From: Oricola nitratireducens
GTDB taxonomy: Bacteria; Pseudomonadota; Alphaproteobacteria; Rhizobiales; Rhizobiaceae
Assembly (NCBI RefSeq): GCF_014904745.1
Contig: NZ_JACZCS010000035.1
Span: 62,001 to 126,000 of the forward strand
Direction of reading: 5' to 3'
Length of the DNA stretch: 64,000 nt
In this document: in pieces, positions 29,653 through 37,331 of the stretch
Position numbering within the stretch: position 1 is the stretch's first letter
Layout of the letters: each line of letters begins with the position of its first letter
Position numbers and translations under genes: made by a program
Notes under the pieces: model-generated
What the model was told of the DNA's origin: nothing
Seen by the model: only the letters and a program-made list of their open reading frames with translations
Database searches by the model: none

Positions 29653-30564
29653 TTATTTCGGCGCCCGCTTCACGAGCCCGAGCTTTTCGCGCACCTCGGC
29701 GGGGCCGAGCACGCGCGCGCCCATGTTTTCCACGATCGTCACGGCGCGATCGACCAGTTGCGCGTTGGTCGCAAGCACACCCTTGTCGAGCCATAGATTG
29801 TCCTCGAGCCCGACGCGGACATTACCGCCGGCCAGAACCGCCGCGGCGACATAGGCCATCTGGTGGCGGCCAAGCGAGAAGGCCGACCATGTCCAGTTTG
29901 AAGGCACGTTGTTGACCATCGCCATGAAGGTGTTGAGGTCGTTCGGCGCCCCCCAGGGCACGCCCATGCAGAGCTGCACCAGCGCGTCGTCCTTCAGAAT
30001 GCCTTCCGACACGAGTTGCTTGGCGAACCACAAATGACCTGTATCGAACGCCTCGATTTCCGGCTTGACGCCAAGCTCGGTCATCATCGCGCCCATGGCG
30101 CGCAGCATGCCGGGCGTGTTGGTCATCACGTAATCGGCCTCGGCAAAATTCATCGTGCCGCAGTCGAGCGTGCAGATTTCCGGCAGGCATTCGGCGACAT
30201 GGGCGACACGCTCGGCAGCGCCTGCCATGTCCGTACCTCGCTGTTTCAGGGGCAGGGGGCTTTCTGTCGGGCCGAACACCATGTCGCCGCCCATGCCGGC
30301 AGTCAGGTTGAGAACAACGTCGACATCGGCGTCGCGGATGCGTTCGGTCACTTCGCGGTAGAGCGCGATGTCGCGGCGCGGCGCGCCGGTTTCGGGATCG
30401 CGCACATGGCAGTGGACGATGGCCGCACCGGCCTTGGCCGCTTCGATGGCGCTGTCGGCAATTTCGCGCGGCGACCGCGGGACCCGGGGACTGCGGTCCT
30501 GGGTGCCGCCCGAGCCGGTTATGGCGCAGGTGATGAAGACTTCGCGGTTCATGGTGAGCGGCAT
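29653..30564 (-). CDS. BKACE family 3-dehydrocarnitine cleavage enzyme
   Basis: This 303-residue TIM-barrel protein belongs to the beta-keto acid cleavage enzymes (3-keto-5-aminohexanoate cleavage family). The zinc-site histidines appear in IVHCHVRDPETGAP, and other family segments are LNLTAGMGGD, CTLDCGTMNF, PEIEAFDTGHL and VRVGLEDNLWL. In carnitine catabolism the family member (DhcA) converts 3-dehydrocarnitine and acetyl-CoA to betainyl-CoA and acetoacetate. Context with the carnitine dehydrogenase-thioesterase supports that substrate. AGGGAGG lies 6 bases before the ATG. It is the first gene of the leftward operon, divergent from the regulator. Confidence 0.9.
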   Translation of the reverse strand: MPLTMNREVFITCAITGSGGTQDRSPRVPRSPREIADSAIEAAKAGAAIVHCHVRDPETGAPRRDIALYREVTERIRDADVDVVLNLTAGMGGDMVFGPTESPLPLKQRGTDMAGAAERVAHVAECLPEICTLDCGTMNFAEADYVMTNTPGMLRAMGAMMTELGVKPEIEAFDTGHLWFAKQLVSEGILKDDALVQLCMGVPWGAPNDLNTFMAMVNNVPSNWTWSAFSLGRHQMAYVAAAVLAGGNVRVGLEDNLWLDKGVLATNAQLVDRAVTIVENMGARVLGPAEVREKLGLVKRAPK

Positions 30565-30622
30565 TGCGGGCCTCCCTGTTCGTTCCCGCCCGCATGGTGC
30601 CCGGCTTGCCGAAAACTGCTTT

Positions 30623-30644
30623 TCATTTTACGAAAATAAAATGA
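30623..30644. promoter_or_regulatory. Inverted repeat overlapping the carnitine regulator start
   Basis: TCATTTT (30623-30629) and AAAATGA (30638-30644) form perfect 7-bp arms around ACGAAAAT. The right arm contains the regulator's ATG. The 76-base divergent gap is otherwise GC-rich. It is a likely autoregulatory operator, and it replaces any Shine-Dalgarno sequence. Confidence 0.6.
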
Positions 30645-31633
30645 CAGAATACGAACTGCTTTCGGTTCCCGCGGCCGGTGACGCGCCAGTCAAGGTCGAC
30701 ATTCTGGTGTTGCCGGGGTCGTCGATGATGACGCTTGCCTGCGCCGGTGACCCGCTGCGCGCCGCCAACCGGGTCTGCGGGCGGACGGTTTTTGCGTGGC
30801 GCTTTCTGTCGCTCGACGACGACGATCCGCTGACTTCGGCCGGGACGCCGTGGCCGGTGTCGGGCCGTATCGATCCCGGCGAAAAACGGAATGTGCTGGC
30901 CGTCGTCGCGGGGTTCCGGGCGTTCGAAATGCGCGACCGGCGCATGCTTTCGCGGATCGTGCGGGCATCCCAGAATGCCGAGCTGACGATAGGGATCGAA
31001 TCCGGCGCATGGCTGATCGCCCGGGCGGGGCTGCTCGACGGCCGGCGCGCGACGACCCACTGGGAGGATTTCGAGGAATTCGCCACCGCGTTTCCCGCAA
31101 TCGACCTGCGCCCCGACCGTGCCGTCGCTGACGGGCGTTTCATCACGACGGCCGGGGCGTCGCCGACATTCGACATGATGATCGACCTGATCCGCCGATG
31201 CGCCGGGATGGCGGCGGCGCTCGATGTCGCGAGCGCCTTCGTCTACGAGGCCTCGCGTGGCGCAAGCGACGCGCAGGCGCCGGTATCGTTCGGGCCGGCG
31301 GGCAACCACGATCCGCGCGTCATGCAGGCGATCCGCGCGATGGAACTCTGCATCGAAAAGCCGGTGACGATCGCCGCGATCGCGCGGCGCGTTTCCATTT
31401 CGCCGCGCGGGCTGGAACAATTGTTCCGCAAGGAAATCGGCCAGACGCCGGGCGCCTATTTCCTGTCGCTCAGGATCAATGCGGCGCGGCGGCTGGTGCT
31501 CGATACGCGGCTTCCGATGACCGAGATCGCGTCGCGCACCGGTTTTTCCTCGGTCGCGGCGTTTTCGCGCGCTTTCAGGCGGTCCTACGGCATCTCGCCG
31601 ATGCGGAAACGCGCCGAGCGGGAGCCGGCCTGA
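30641..31633 (+). CDS. cdhR: GATase-1-like AraC-family regulator of carnitine catabolism
   Basis: This 330-residue protein has an N-terminal DJ-1/PfpI (class I glutamine-amidotransferase-like) domain at about 10-190 and a C-terminal AraC HTH domain (IAAIARRVSISPRGLEQLFRKEIGQTPG, then IASRTGFSSVAAFSRAFRRSYGISP). The position of the nucleophile elbow reads GIESGAWLIA, without cysteine, as in regulatory GATR proteins. CdhR and GbdR regulators of this architecture respond to carnitine or betaine. It is divergent from the carnitine operon. No Shine-Dalgarno element is visible before the ATG at 30641. Confidence 0.88.
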   Translation: MTEYELLSVPAAGDAPVKVDILVLPGSSMMTLACAGDPLRAANRVCGRTVFAWRFLSLDDDDPLTSAGTPWPVSGRIDPGEKRNVLAVVAGFRAFEMRDRRMLSRIVRASQNAELTIGIESGAWLIARAGLLDGRRATTHWEDFEEFATAFPAIDLRPDRAVADGRFITTAGASPTFDMMIDLIRRCAGMAAALDVASAFVYEASRGASDAQAPVSFGPAGNHDPRVMQAIRAMELCIEKPVTIAAIARRVSISPRGLEQLFRKEIGQTPGAYFLSLRINAARRLVLDTRLPMTEIASRTGFSSVAAFSRAFRRSYGISPMRKRAEREPA

Positions 31634-31661
31634 GGACGTTGTGCCCGGCGGCGGCGGATCA

Positions 31662-31695
31662 GAATGCATTCCGTTTCTGGAATGTGTGTTTGACA
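31662..31695 (+). promoter_or_regulatory. Candidate ArsR-type operator and -35 box upstream of the lipoate ligase
   Basis: GAATGCATTC (31662-31671) is a perfect palindrome, and CATTCC (31667-31672) pairs with GGAATG (31679-31684), which contains ATTC-N8-GAAT, the form of operator known for BigR/SqrR-type sulfur-responsive repressors. TTGACA follows at 31690-31695; the -10 is unclear (around 31709-31718). A repressor of that family is encoded at 43200-43478, so this is a strong candidate site for it. Confidence 0.65.
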
Positions 31696-31764
31696 TTGCC
31701 TTCCATGTAGGAAAATCTCGGGTAGCCACGCGAATACCCGCGCGTGCGTTGCAGGGAGGCAGAC

Positions 31765-32841
31765 ATGAAGCTTCGGGTCATCGATTTCGGCGTGGTTTCC
31801 GCACTGCGCAGCCAGGCCGTCTATCACGGCCTCGCCGAAACCATCACCGAGAGCAGCGACCCGGTTCTGTCGCTCGTATCCCCGGAAGAACCCTATGTGT
31901 GCGTCGGCATGCACCAGGAGATCGCCCGGGAAGTGGACGAGGCGTTCTGCACGTCGCGGAACCTGCCGATCTACCGGCGCCACGTTGGCGGCGGCGCTGT
32001 CTATCTCGACCGCAACCAGCTGTTCACGCACTTCATCTATCCGCGCAAGAAGGCGCCGGAATTCGCGATGAATCTCTATCCGATGTTCATCGAGCCGGTG
32101 GTGCGCACCTACAAGCAGCTCGGCGTCAACGCCAATTACCGGCCGGTCAACGATATCCAGGTGAACGGCCGCAAGATCGGCGGCACCGGGGCGGCGAGCA
32201 TCGGCGAGGCGACCGTCATGGTCGGCAGTTTCATGTTCGATTTCGACACCGAGACGATGGCGCGCTGCCTCAAGGTGCCGAGCGAGAAGTTCCGCGACAA
32301 GCTGCGCCAGACGCTGGACGACTACATGACGACGATGGTCAAGGAACTCGCCGAACTGCCGGACCGGGCGCGGCTGAAGAAACTGTTCCTGTCCAATTGC
32401 GGCGACGTTCTCGGCGTCGATCCGGTCGAGACGGAGCCGACGGCGGAGGAATGGGCGGCGATCGAACAGGCGGAGAAGGACCTGACCGATCCCGCATGGA
32501 CCAATCTCCAGGGCCGCAAGCTCGTCGAACTCGGCGTGAAAATCTCGGAAGGCCGGCATCTCACCGAAAGCATGCACAAGGCGCCGGGCGGCCTGATCCG
32601 GGTGCATTTGCTCGGTCTCGACGGAAAAGTCAGCGAGTTGATGATCTCGGGCGACTTCACCTGTCTTCCGCCCGAAGGCGCAGACACGTTGGCGGCCGAT
32701 TTGCACGGCGTCGACCTGTCAGAGGAAGCCCTTGCGGCGGCCGCGGACGCGGCGATGAAAACACATCAGATCGAAATGCCGGGCATCACCGGCGCAGACA
32801 TCGCGACCGCCATCATGGCCGCTGCACATGCGCCGGCCTGA
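31765..32841 (+). CDS. Lipoate-protein ligase of the sHdr type, sLpl(AB)
   Basis: This 358-residue protein belongs to the LplA/LplB/BirA ligase family. Visible motifs are the RRHVGGGAVYLD substrate-binding loop and NDIQVNGRKIGGTGA with the active-site lysine, followed by an accessory C-terminal domain, so it is a full-length ligase. In sulfur oxidisers a ligase of this type, sLpl(AB), attaches octanoate or lipoate specifically to LbpA, whose gene is at 40365. GGGAGG lies 5 bases before the ATG. No lipoyl synthase (LipS1/LipS2 or LipA) is in the window. It probably starts the sulfur transcription unit. Confidence 0.85.
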   Translation: MKLRVIDFGVVSALRSQAVYHGLAETITESSDPVLSLVSPEEPYVCVGMHQEIAREVDEAFCTSRNLPIYRRHVGGGAVYLDRNQLFTHFIYPRKKAPEFAMNLYPMFIEPVVRTYKQLGVNANYRPVNDIQVNGRKIGGTGAASIGEATVMVGSFMFDFDTETMARCLKVPSEKFRDKLRQTLDDYMTTMVKELAELPDRARLKKLFLSNCGDVLGVDPVETEPTAEEWAAIEQAEKDLTDPAWTNLQGRKLVELGVKISEGRHLTESMHKAPGGLIRVHLLGLDGKVSELMISGDFTCLPPEGADTLAADLHGVDLSEEALAAAADAAMKTHQIEMPGITGADIATAIMAAAHAPA

Positions 32842-32868
32842 TCGCGCGGCGGGGAGAAGTATTTCACG

Positions 32869-33558
32869 ATGAAAACCGTTTGCGTCATCCAGCATACGGA
32901 GGCCGAATATCTCGGCCTGATGGAAGATCATTTCGAGGGGCGCAACATCCGCTTTCTCTATAGCCGGCCATTTGCGGCGGGCGGCACGATACCGTCGGAA
33001 ACGATCGGCTTCGACGGGTTGATGCTGCTCGGCGGCGGGCCATATGGCATGGTCAGCGGCCATCTCCTGCCGAGCATGGGCCCCGAGTTGCGCCTGGTGA
33101 AGGCATTCCTCGATGCCGGCCTGCCGGTGATCGGGATCGAACTCGGTGCCCTCATCCTCGCGGCCGCGAGCGGCGGCGGCGCCGATGACGCACCGCTGCG
33201 ATTCGACGTAACGACCGCGAAAGCCGCCGCTCCGGGTCTGCTCGGCGGTCATATGCCTGCCACATTTCCGCTCGCGCTCTATCTGCGCGACCGTCCGGTC
33301 CTGCCCGCCGATGCGGAAATTTTGGCGGCGGACGAGGCGGGTGAACCGCTGGTCTTTTCGGTGCGCGGAAATTGCCTCGGCTTCGTCGGGCATCCCGGCA
33401 TGAAGCGCGGAATGGCCGAGGATCTGATCATGGAGTTCGCGGAAACGCCTGACAACACTGTCGAATCTCTGGAGGCGCTGGGCGCCGTGCAGGGCGAGGT
33501 CGCGGATGTGCTGAGCGAGCTCATGGTCGGCATCAGCCTGCATACCGGGCTGATGTAA
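32869..33558 (+). CDS. Class I glutamine amidotransferase-like protein lacking the catalytic cysteine
   Basis: This 229-residue protein has the class I GATase plan (FDGLMLLGGGPYGM; GLPVIGIELGALILAAA; GFVGHPGM). The nucleophile elbow, normally GxCxGxQ, reads GIELGAL with E91 in place of cysteine, and the usual HPE triad end reads HPGM. Glutaminase activity is therefore unlikely. It lies 27 bases after the lipoate ligase gene and before the dsrE-hdr genes; as I recall, similar GATase-like genes accompany other sHdr clusters. A scaffold or binding role in lipoate or sulfur metabolism is possible, but function is unknown. Confidence 0.8.
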   Translation: MKTVCVIQHTEAEYLGLMEDHFEGRNIRFLYSRPFAAGGTIPSETIGFDGLMLLGGGPYGMVSGHLLPSMGPELRLVKAFLDAGLPVIGIELGALILAAASGGGADDAPLRFDVTTAKAAAPGLLGGHMPATFPLALYLRDRPVLPADAEILAADEAGEPLVFSVRGNCLGFVGHPGMKRGMAEDLIMEFAETPDNTVESLEALGAVQGEVADVLSELMVGISLHTGLM

Positions 33559-33624
33559 ATCGGGATTACACAGTCGCTTGCCGTAAAGTCGGAAAAGCGG
33601 ATTTCCTGTTTGCATATTCCATTT

Positions 33625-33653
33625 TTGACATGTATTGTTTTCCAATTGCGATA
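33625..33653 (+). promoter_or_regulatory. Candidate promoter of the dsrE-hdr operon
   Basis: TTGACA at 33625-33630 is followed after 17 bases by GCGATA at 33648-33653, a weak -10. An ATTCC half site of the sulfur-repressor type lies just upstream at 33616-33620, without a good GAAT partner. The 150-base gap (33559-33708) is AT-richer than its surroundings. Confidence 0.4.
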
Positions 33654-33708
33654 CGGGTGCCAACCGGACCGGGAGAATCCGACCCGTCGCACAATATGGG
33701 AGAGAGCA

Positions 33709-34089
33709 TTGGCGGATAAACTCATTATCGTCATGGTGAATACCGATCCGAGCAATGGTGAAGAGCTCGGAGCGCCGTTTTTTCAGGCGACCGTGGCGGC
33801 TGCCATGGATTATGAAGTCGACGTGATCTGCACGGCGACTGCCGGCAAGCTGATGAAAAAGGGCGTGGCCGAAAAACTGGTCGTAAAGCCCGGCTCGCCT
33901 AAGACCGTTTACGATTTCATCAAGGACGCGCATGACGCGGGGGCGAAGTTCTATTGCTGCTCGCCCAATCTCGACCTGTTCGACATGACCGAAGAAGACC
34001 TCATTCCCGAATGCGAGGGGATCGTCGGCGGCGCGAAGGTCATCGAGGAAATCATGGAAAACGATGACGCCAAGGTGCTGACCTACTAG
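33709..34089 (+). CDS. DsrE-family sulfur transferase, DsrE3C-like
   Basis: This 126-residue cytoplasmic protein has the DsrE fold and a double cysteine at C83-C84 in KFYCCSPNLDLF; I recall the same two positions described for DsrE3C of Hyphomicrobium denitrificans, where they take part in persulfide transfer with TusA. A further cysteine is in PECEGIVGG. Translation starts at TTG (33709) after GGGAGAGA; no ATG fits the family start. It would carry sulfane sulfur between TusA and the sHdr complex. It directly precedes hdrC1, as in other sHdr clusters. Confidence 0.88.
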   Translation: MADKLIIVMVNTDPSNGEELGAPFFQATVAAAMDYEVDVICTATAGKLMKKGVAEKLVVKPGSPKTVYDFIKDAHDAGAKFYCCSPNLDLFDMTEEDLIPECEGIVGGAKVIEEIMENDDAKVLTY

Positions 34090-34126
34090 GCAAACGCACC
34101 GGGGGCATCGGTATCTGGAGGAGAAA

Positions 34127-34867
34127 TTGACCGCCCACGCCCAGATCAGTGATCCGGTTTCCGAGGCACCTGTGGTGTCGCGTGAGGATCTCGAGGAAAT
34201 CTTCGACGATATTCGCAGCCACGCGGTCTATGACCACGAAATTCATGGCTGCCTGAATTGCGGGATCTGCACCGCAACCTGCCCGTCGGCGCATTACTAC
34301 GACTATTCGCCGCGCGAGATCGTCCAGCTTCTGTGGACCGAGAATCTCGAGGGTATCTACGACGCGATGCAGGAAAAGATCTGGGCCTGCGCCCAGTGCT
34401 ACACCTGCGCGGCGCGCTGCCCGTTCGAAAATTCACCGGGCGGGCTGGTCATGATCATGCGCGAGGTTGCGATCAAGCACGGGATGGAGTCGGCCAAGGA
34501 AGTGCTGCGGCCGTTCTCGCGCGTTCTGCTCAAGGTGATCTCGACGGGCAATCAGCTCGCGCCGAACATGATCACCAAGGAAGCCTTCCCCGACTGGGGG
34601 CCGAATGTCAGCCGCATCGACGCGCCGCTGAACATCCTGCGCAAGGCGATCCCGATGCCGACGATGCACACGCTCGACACCGCTTGGGAGGTCAATCTGA
34701 AGACCTCCGTCGAACTTTACACCATCTGGGAAGCCACGGGCGTTCTCGATCAGCTGGAGACGGTCGACGAGAACCTGTTCGATGTCGTTTCCGACGTGAT
34801 GGATGAGAAGCGTGAGGAATGGGAAGAGTGGCTCGAGGACAACGAGGACGAGGATGACGACGACTGA
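34127..34867 (+). CDS. hdrC1: sHdrC1, heterodisulfide-reductase-like iron-sulfur subunit
   Basis: This 246-residue subunit has two [4Fe-4S] motifs: C42, C45, C48, C52 (CLNCGICTATCP) and C88, C91, C94, C98 (CAQCYTCAARCP). The middle and C-terminal parts follow sHdrC1 proteins and end in a long acidic tail (DNEDEDDDD). It transfers electrons within the sHdr complex that oxidises protein-bound sulfane sulfur to sulfite. The start codon is TTG at 34127 with GGAGGAG upstream, the second TTG start in this operon. hdrB1 follows 44 bases later. Confidence 0.93.
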   Translation: MTAHAQISDPVSEAPVVSREDLEEIFDDIRSHAVYDHEIHGCLNCGICTATCPSAHYYDYSPREIVQLLWTENLEGIYDAMQEKIWACAQCYTCAARCPFENSPGGLVMIMREVAIKHGMESAKEVLRPFSRVLLKVISTGNQLAPNMITKEAFPDWGPNVSRIDAPLNILRKAIPMPTMHTLDTAWEVNLKTSVELYTIWEATGVLDQLETVDENLFDVVSDVMDEKREEWEEWLEDNEDEDDDD

Positions 34868-34911
34868 GGCGGGATGTTCCCGCTGCATCATCGACACCGA
34901 AGGAGGAAGTC

Positions 34912-36282
34912 ATGGCTCAAGGAAATGACAGCAATAGCGGCGCATTCAGCGGTTTCGGCGCCGAATGGCAGGCCAGCAACCTGACGCCCGACGAAGCGCG
35001 GCGCGCCACCGACTGGGTCGAGACCAAGATCGACAAGCGCGCGCTCCTGACCAACAAGGAGCGCAAGGAAGACGTCCGCGACATCATGTGGCAGCTGGAA
35101 AAGGAGGGCGAAATCGTCGTCCACCGCGTCGGCGACGTGCATGAGCCGGTGATGGCCAAGACGCTCTATGGCTGGGACAAGAAAATCCCGACCAACAATC
35201 TGTGGCATCACAAGTCCTGCGGCCAGTGCGGCAACATTCCGGGATATCCGAGCTCCGTCCTGTGGCTGATGAACAAGATGGACATCTCGTATCTCGACGA
35301 GACCGACCAGACGTCGTGCACGGCCTGGAACTATCATGGTTCGGGCATCGGCAACGTGGTGTCGCTTGCCGCCGTGTTCCTGCGCAATTTCCACCAGGCC
35401 TATGTGTCGGCGAAATCGCAGGGCCTGCCGGAAGGAACCTACTATCCGCTGGTCCATTGCGGCACGTCCTTCGGCAACTACAAGGAAATCCGCGGCTTCC
35501 TGCTGCATTCGGCGGAATTGCGCGAAGAGGTGAAGAAGATCCTCGGCAAGCTCGGCCGCCTGATCGACGGCAAGCTGCTGATCCCCGAGGAGATCGTGCA
35601 CTATTCGGAGTGGCTGCATGTCATGCGCCACCGGCTGAAGGAGCATCAGGTCGTCGATGTCAGCGGCATCCGCGCGACCGTGCATCCGGCCTGCCACGTC
35701 TACAAGATGGTGCCCGAAGACGTCATCTATGACGACACAGTTCTCGACGGAAACCGCGTTGCGGTGACGACCGGCCTGCTCGACACAATGGGCGCGCAGG
35801 TGATCGACTATTCGACCTGGTACGACTGCTGCGGTTTCGGCTTCCGCCACATCATCGGCGAGCGCGAGTTTACCCGTTCGTTCGCGATCGACCGCAAGAT
35901 CCGCGTCGCGGTGGAAGAAGCACGCTCCGACGTGATGATCGGCCATGATACGGGTTGCATAACGACGCTCGACAAGAACCAGTGGATCGGCAAGGCGGTC
36001 GACAAGGTCTATGCGCTGCCGGTGATGGCGGACTGCCAGTTTGCCGCGCTGGCGCTCGGCGCCCATCCCTACAAGCTCGCCCAGTTGCACTGGCATGCCT
36101 CGCCATTCGAGACGCTGCTCGAGAAGATGGGCATCGACTGGGAGAAGGCGAAAGCCGAATTCGAAAGCTACCTGGACGACGTCAAGGTCGGGAAGATCGA
36201 GACCCTCTACGATCCGAAACGCGCCATCACGTCCGGTCCCGGATATGTCAAACCGAAGGCTCTGGCAGGGGAGGCGAAATGA
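34912..36282 (+). CDS. hdrB1: sHdrB1, CCG-domain subunit
   Basis: This 456-residue protein is the larger HdrB-type subunit. It contains CCG-like cysteine sets: KSCGQCGN (about 103) and SCTAWNYH in the first half, and HPACHVYK, YDCCGFGF and DTGCITTLD in the second, where one cysteine of the usual CxxC is missing. HdrB subunits of methanogens hold two noncubane clusters at the disulfide-reducing site; in sHdr the site is proposed to work on sulfur in the opposite, oxidising direction. AGGAGG precedes the ATG. Its stop overlaps hdrA by ATGA. Confidence 0.93.
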   Translation: MAQGNDSNSGAFSGFGAEWQASNLTPDEARRATDWVETKIDKRALLTNKERKEDVRDIMWQLEKEGEIVVHRVGDVHEPVMAKTLYGWDKKIPTNNLWHHKSCGQCGNIPGYPSSVLWLMNKMDISYLDETDQTSCTAWNYHGSGIGNVVSLAAVFLRNFHQAYVSAKSQGLPEGTYYPLVHCGTSFGNYKEIRGFLLHSAELREEVKKILGKLGRLIDGKLLIPEEIVHYSEWLHVMRHRLKEHQVVDVSGIRATVHPACHVYKMVPEDVIYDDTVLDGNRVAVTTGLLDTMGAQVIDYSTWYDCCGFGFRHIIGEREFTRSFAIDRKIRVAVEEARSDVMIGHDTGCITTLDKNQWIGKAVDKVYALPVMADCQFAALALGAHPYKLAQLHWHASPFETLLEKMGIDWEKAKAEFESYLDDVKVGKIETLYDPKRAITSGPGYVKPKALAGEAK

Positions 36283-37331
36283 CCAAGCCGGTTCTTATCG
36301 TAGGCGGTGGTCCCGCCGGATTGTCTGCTGCCCACGCGCTTGCTTCGGCCGGCCAGAAGGTCGTCATGGTCGAGAAGGAGGACCGTCTCGGCGGCGCTCC
36401 GATCCTCTCCGGCTACGCCAAGCTGGTGCCGAGCCACGAATGGGCAAAGGACGCCATCGGCGGCATGGTCTCGCGTGTGGAAGGCAACGATCTGGTCGAG
36501 GTGCATCTCGGCACGATCGTGGACAAGTTCGACGGCAATCCGGGCGACTTCAAAGCGACGCTGAAGAACGGCAAGGCTATCGAGGCCGGCGCCACGATCC
36601 TAACCACCGGCTTCACGCATTTCGACAGCGTCAACAAGCCGGAATGGGGCTTCGGTACCTATCCGGACGTCGTCACGACAACCCAGGTCGAGCAGATGCT
36701 GTCTTCGGGTGCGGGCGTCAAATGCCCGTCCGATGGCCGCGAGCCGGATCGCGTGGCGATCCTGCTTTGCGTCGGTTCGCGAGATCGCCAGATCGGGCGC
36801 GAATGGTGCTCGAAAATCTGCTGCACCGTGTCGGCCAATATCGCCATGGAGATCCGCGAGTCGCTGCCGAACTGCAACGTCTACATCTACTACATGGATA
36901 TCCGCACCTTCGGCCTCTACGAGGGCGACTACTACTGGGCGAGCCAGGAAGAGTACAAGGTCAAGTACATCAAGGCGCGCATCGCCGAGGTGACATCCGA
37001 CGGCAAGCGGCTTCTGGTAAAGGGCGAAGACACTCTGGTCAAACGGCCGATCTCGATCCCGTTCGACATGGTCGTTCACGCTATCGGCATGGATCCGAAT
37101 GTCGACAACATGACGATTTCGGCGGTCTTCGGTGTGGACCTCAACAAATACGGTTACGTCAACAAGACGTCGACCTACGCACATCTGGCCGAAACCAACC
37201 GGCCGGGCGTCTTCGTCGCCGGTTCGGCGACCGGGCCCGAGACGATCGACGATTCCATTGCCCAAGGGCAGGCGGCGGCGATGGCCGCGCTCAACATGGT
37301 CCGCAATCCGGTCTTGGAGGCGGCGGAATAA
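36279..37331 (+). CDS. hdrA: sHdrA, FAD-binding subunit
   Basis: This 350-residue flavoprotein starts with the Rossmann motif LIVGGGPAGLSAAHALA and ends with the FAD-contacting GVFVAGSATGPETIDDSIAQG. In the middle, VGSRDRQIGREWCSKICC holds a cysteine cluster of the HdrA type. It is much shorter than methanogen HdrA (about 650), as is usual in sulfur oxidisers, because ferredoxin and insertion domains are lost. The enzyme would pass electrons from sulfur oxidation to an acceptor, possibly NAD+. It overlaps hdrB1 and the next gene (TAATG). Confidence 0.94.
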   Translation: MTKPVLIVGGGPAGLSAAHALASAGQKVVMVEKEDRLGGAPILSGYAKLVPSHEWAKDAIGGMVSRVEGNDLVEVHLGTIVDKFDGNPGDFKATLKNGKAIEAGATILTTGFTHFDSVNKPEWGFGTYPDVVTTTQVEQMLSSGAGVKCPSDGREPDRVAILLCVGSRDRQIGREWCSKICCTVSANIAMEIRESLPNCNVYIYYMDIRTFGLYEGDYYWASQEEYKVKYIKARIAEVTSDGKRLLVKGEDTLVKRPISIPFDMVVHAIGMDPNVDNMTISAVFGVDLNKYGYVNKTSTYAHLAETNRPGVFVAGSATGPETIDDSIAQGQAAAMAALNMVRNPVLEAAE

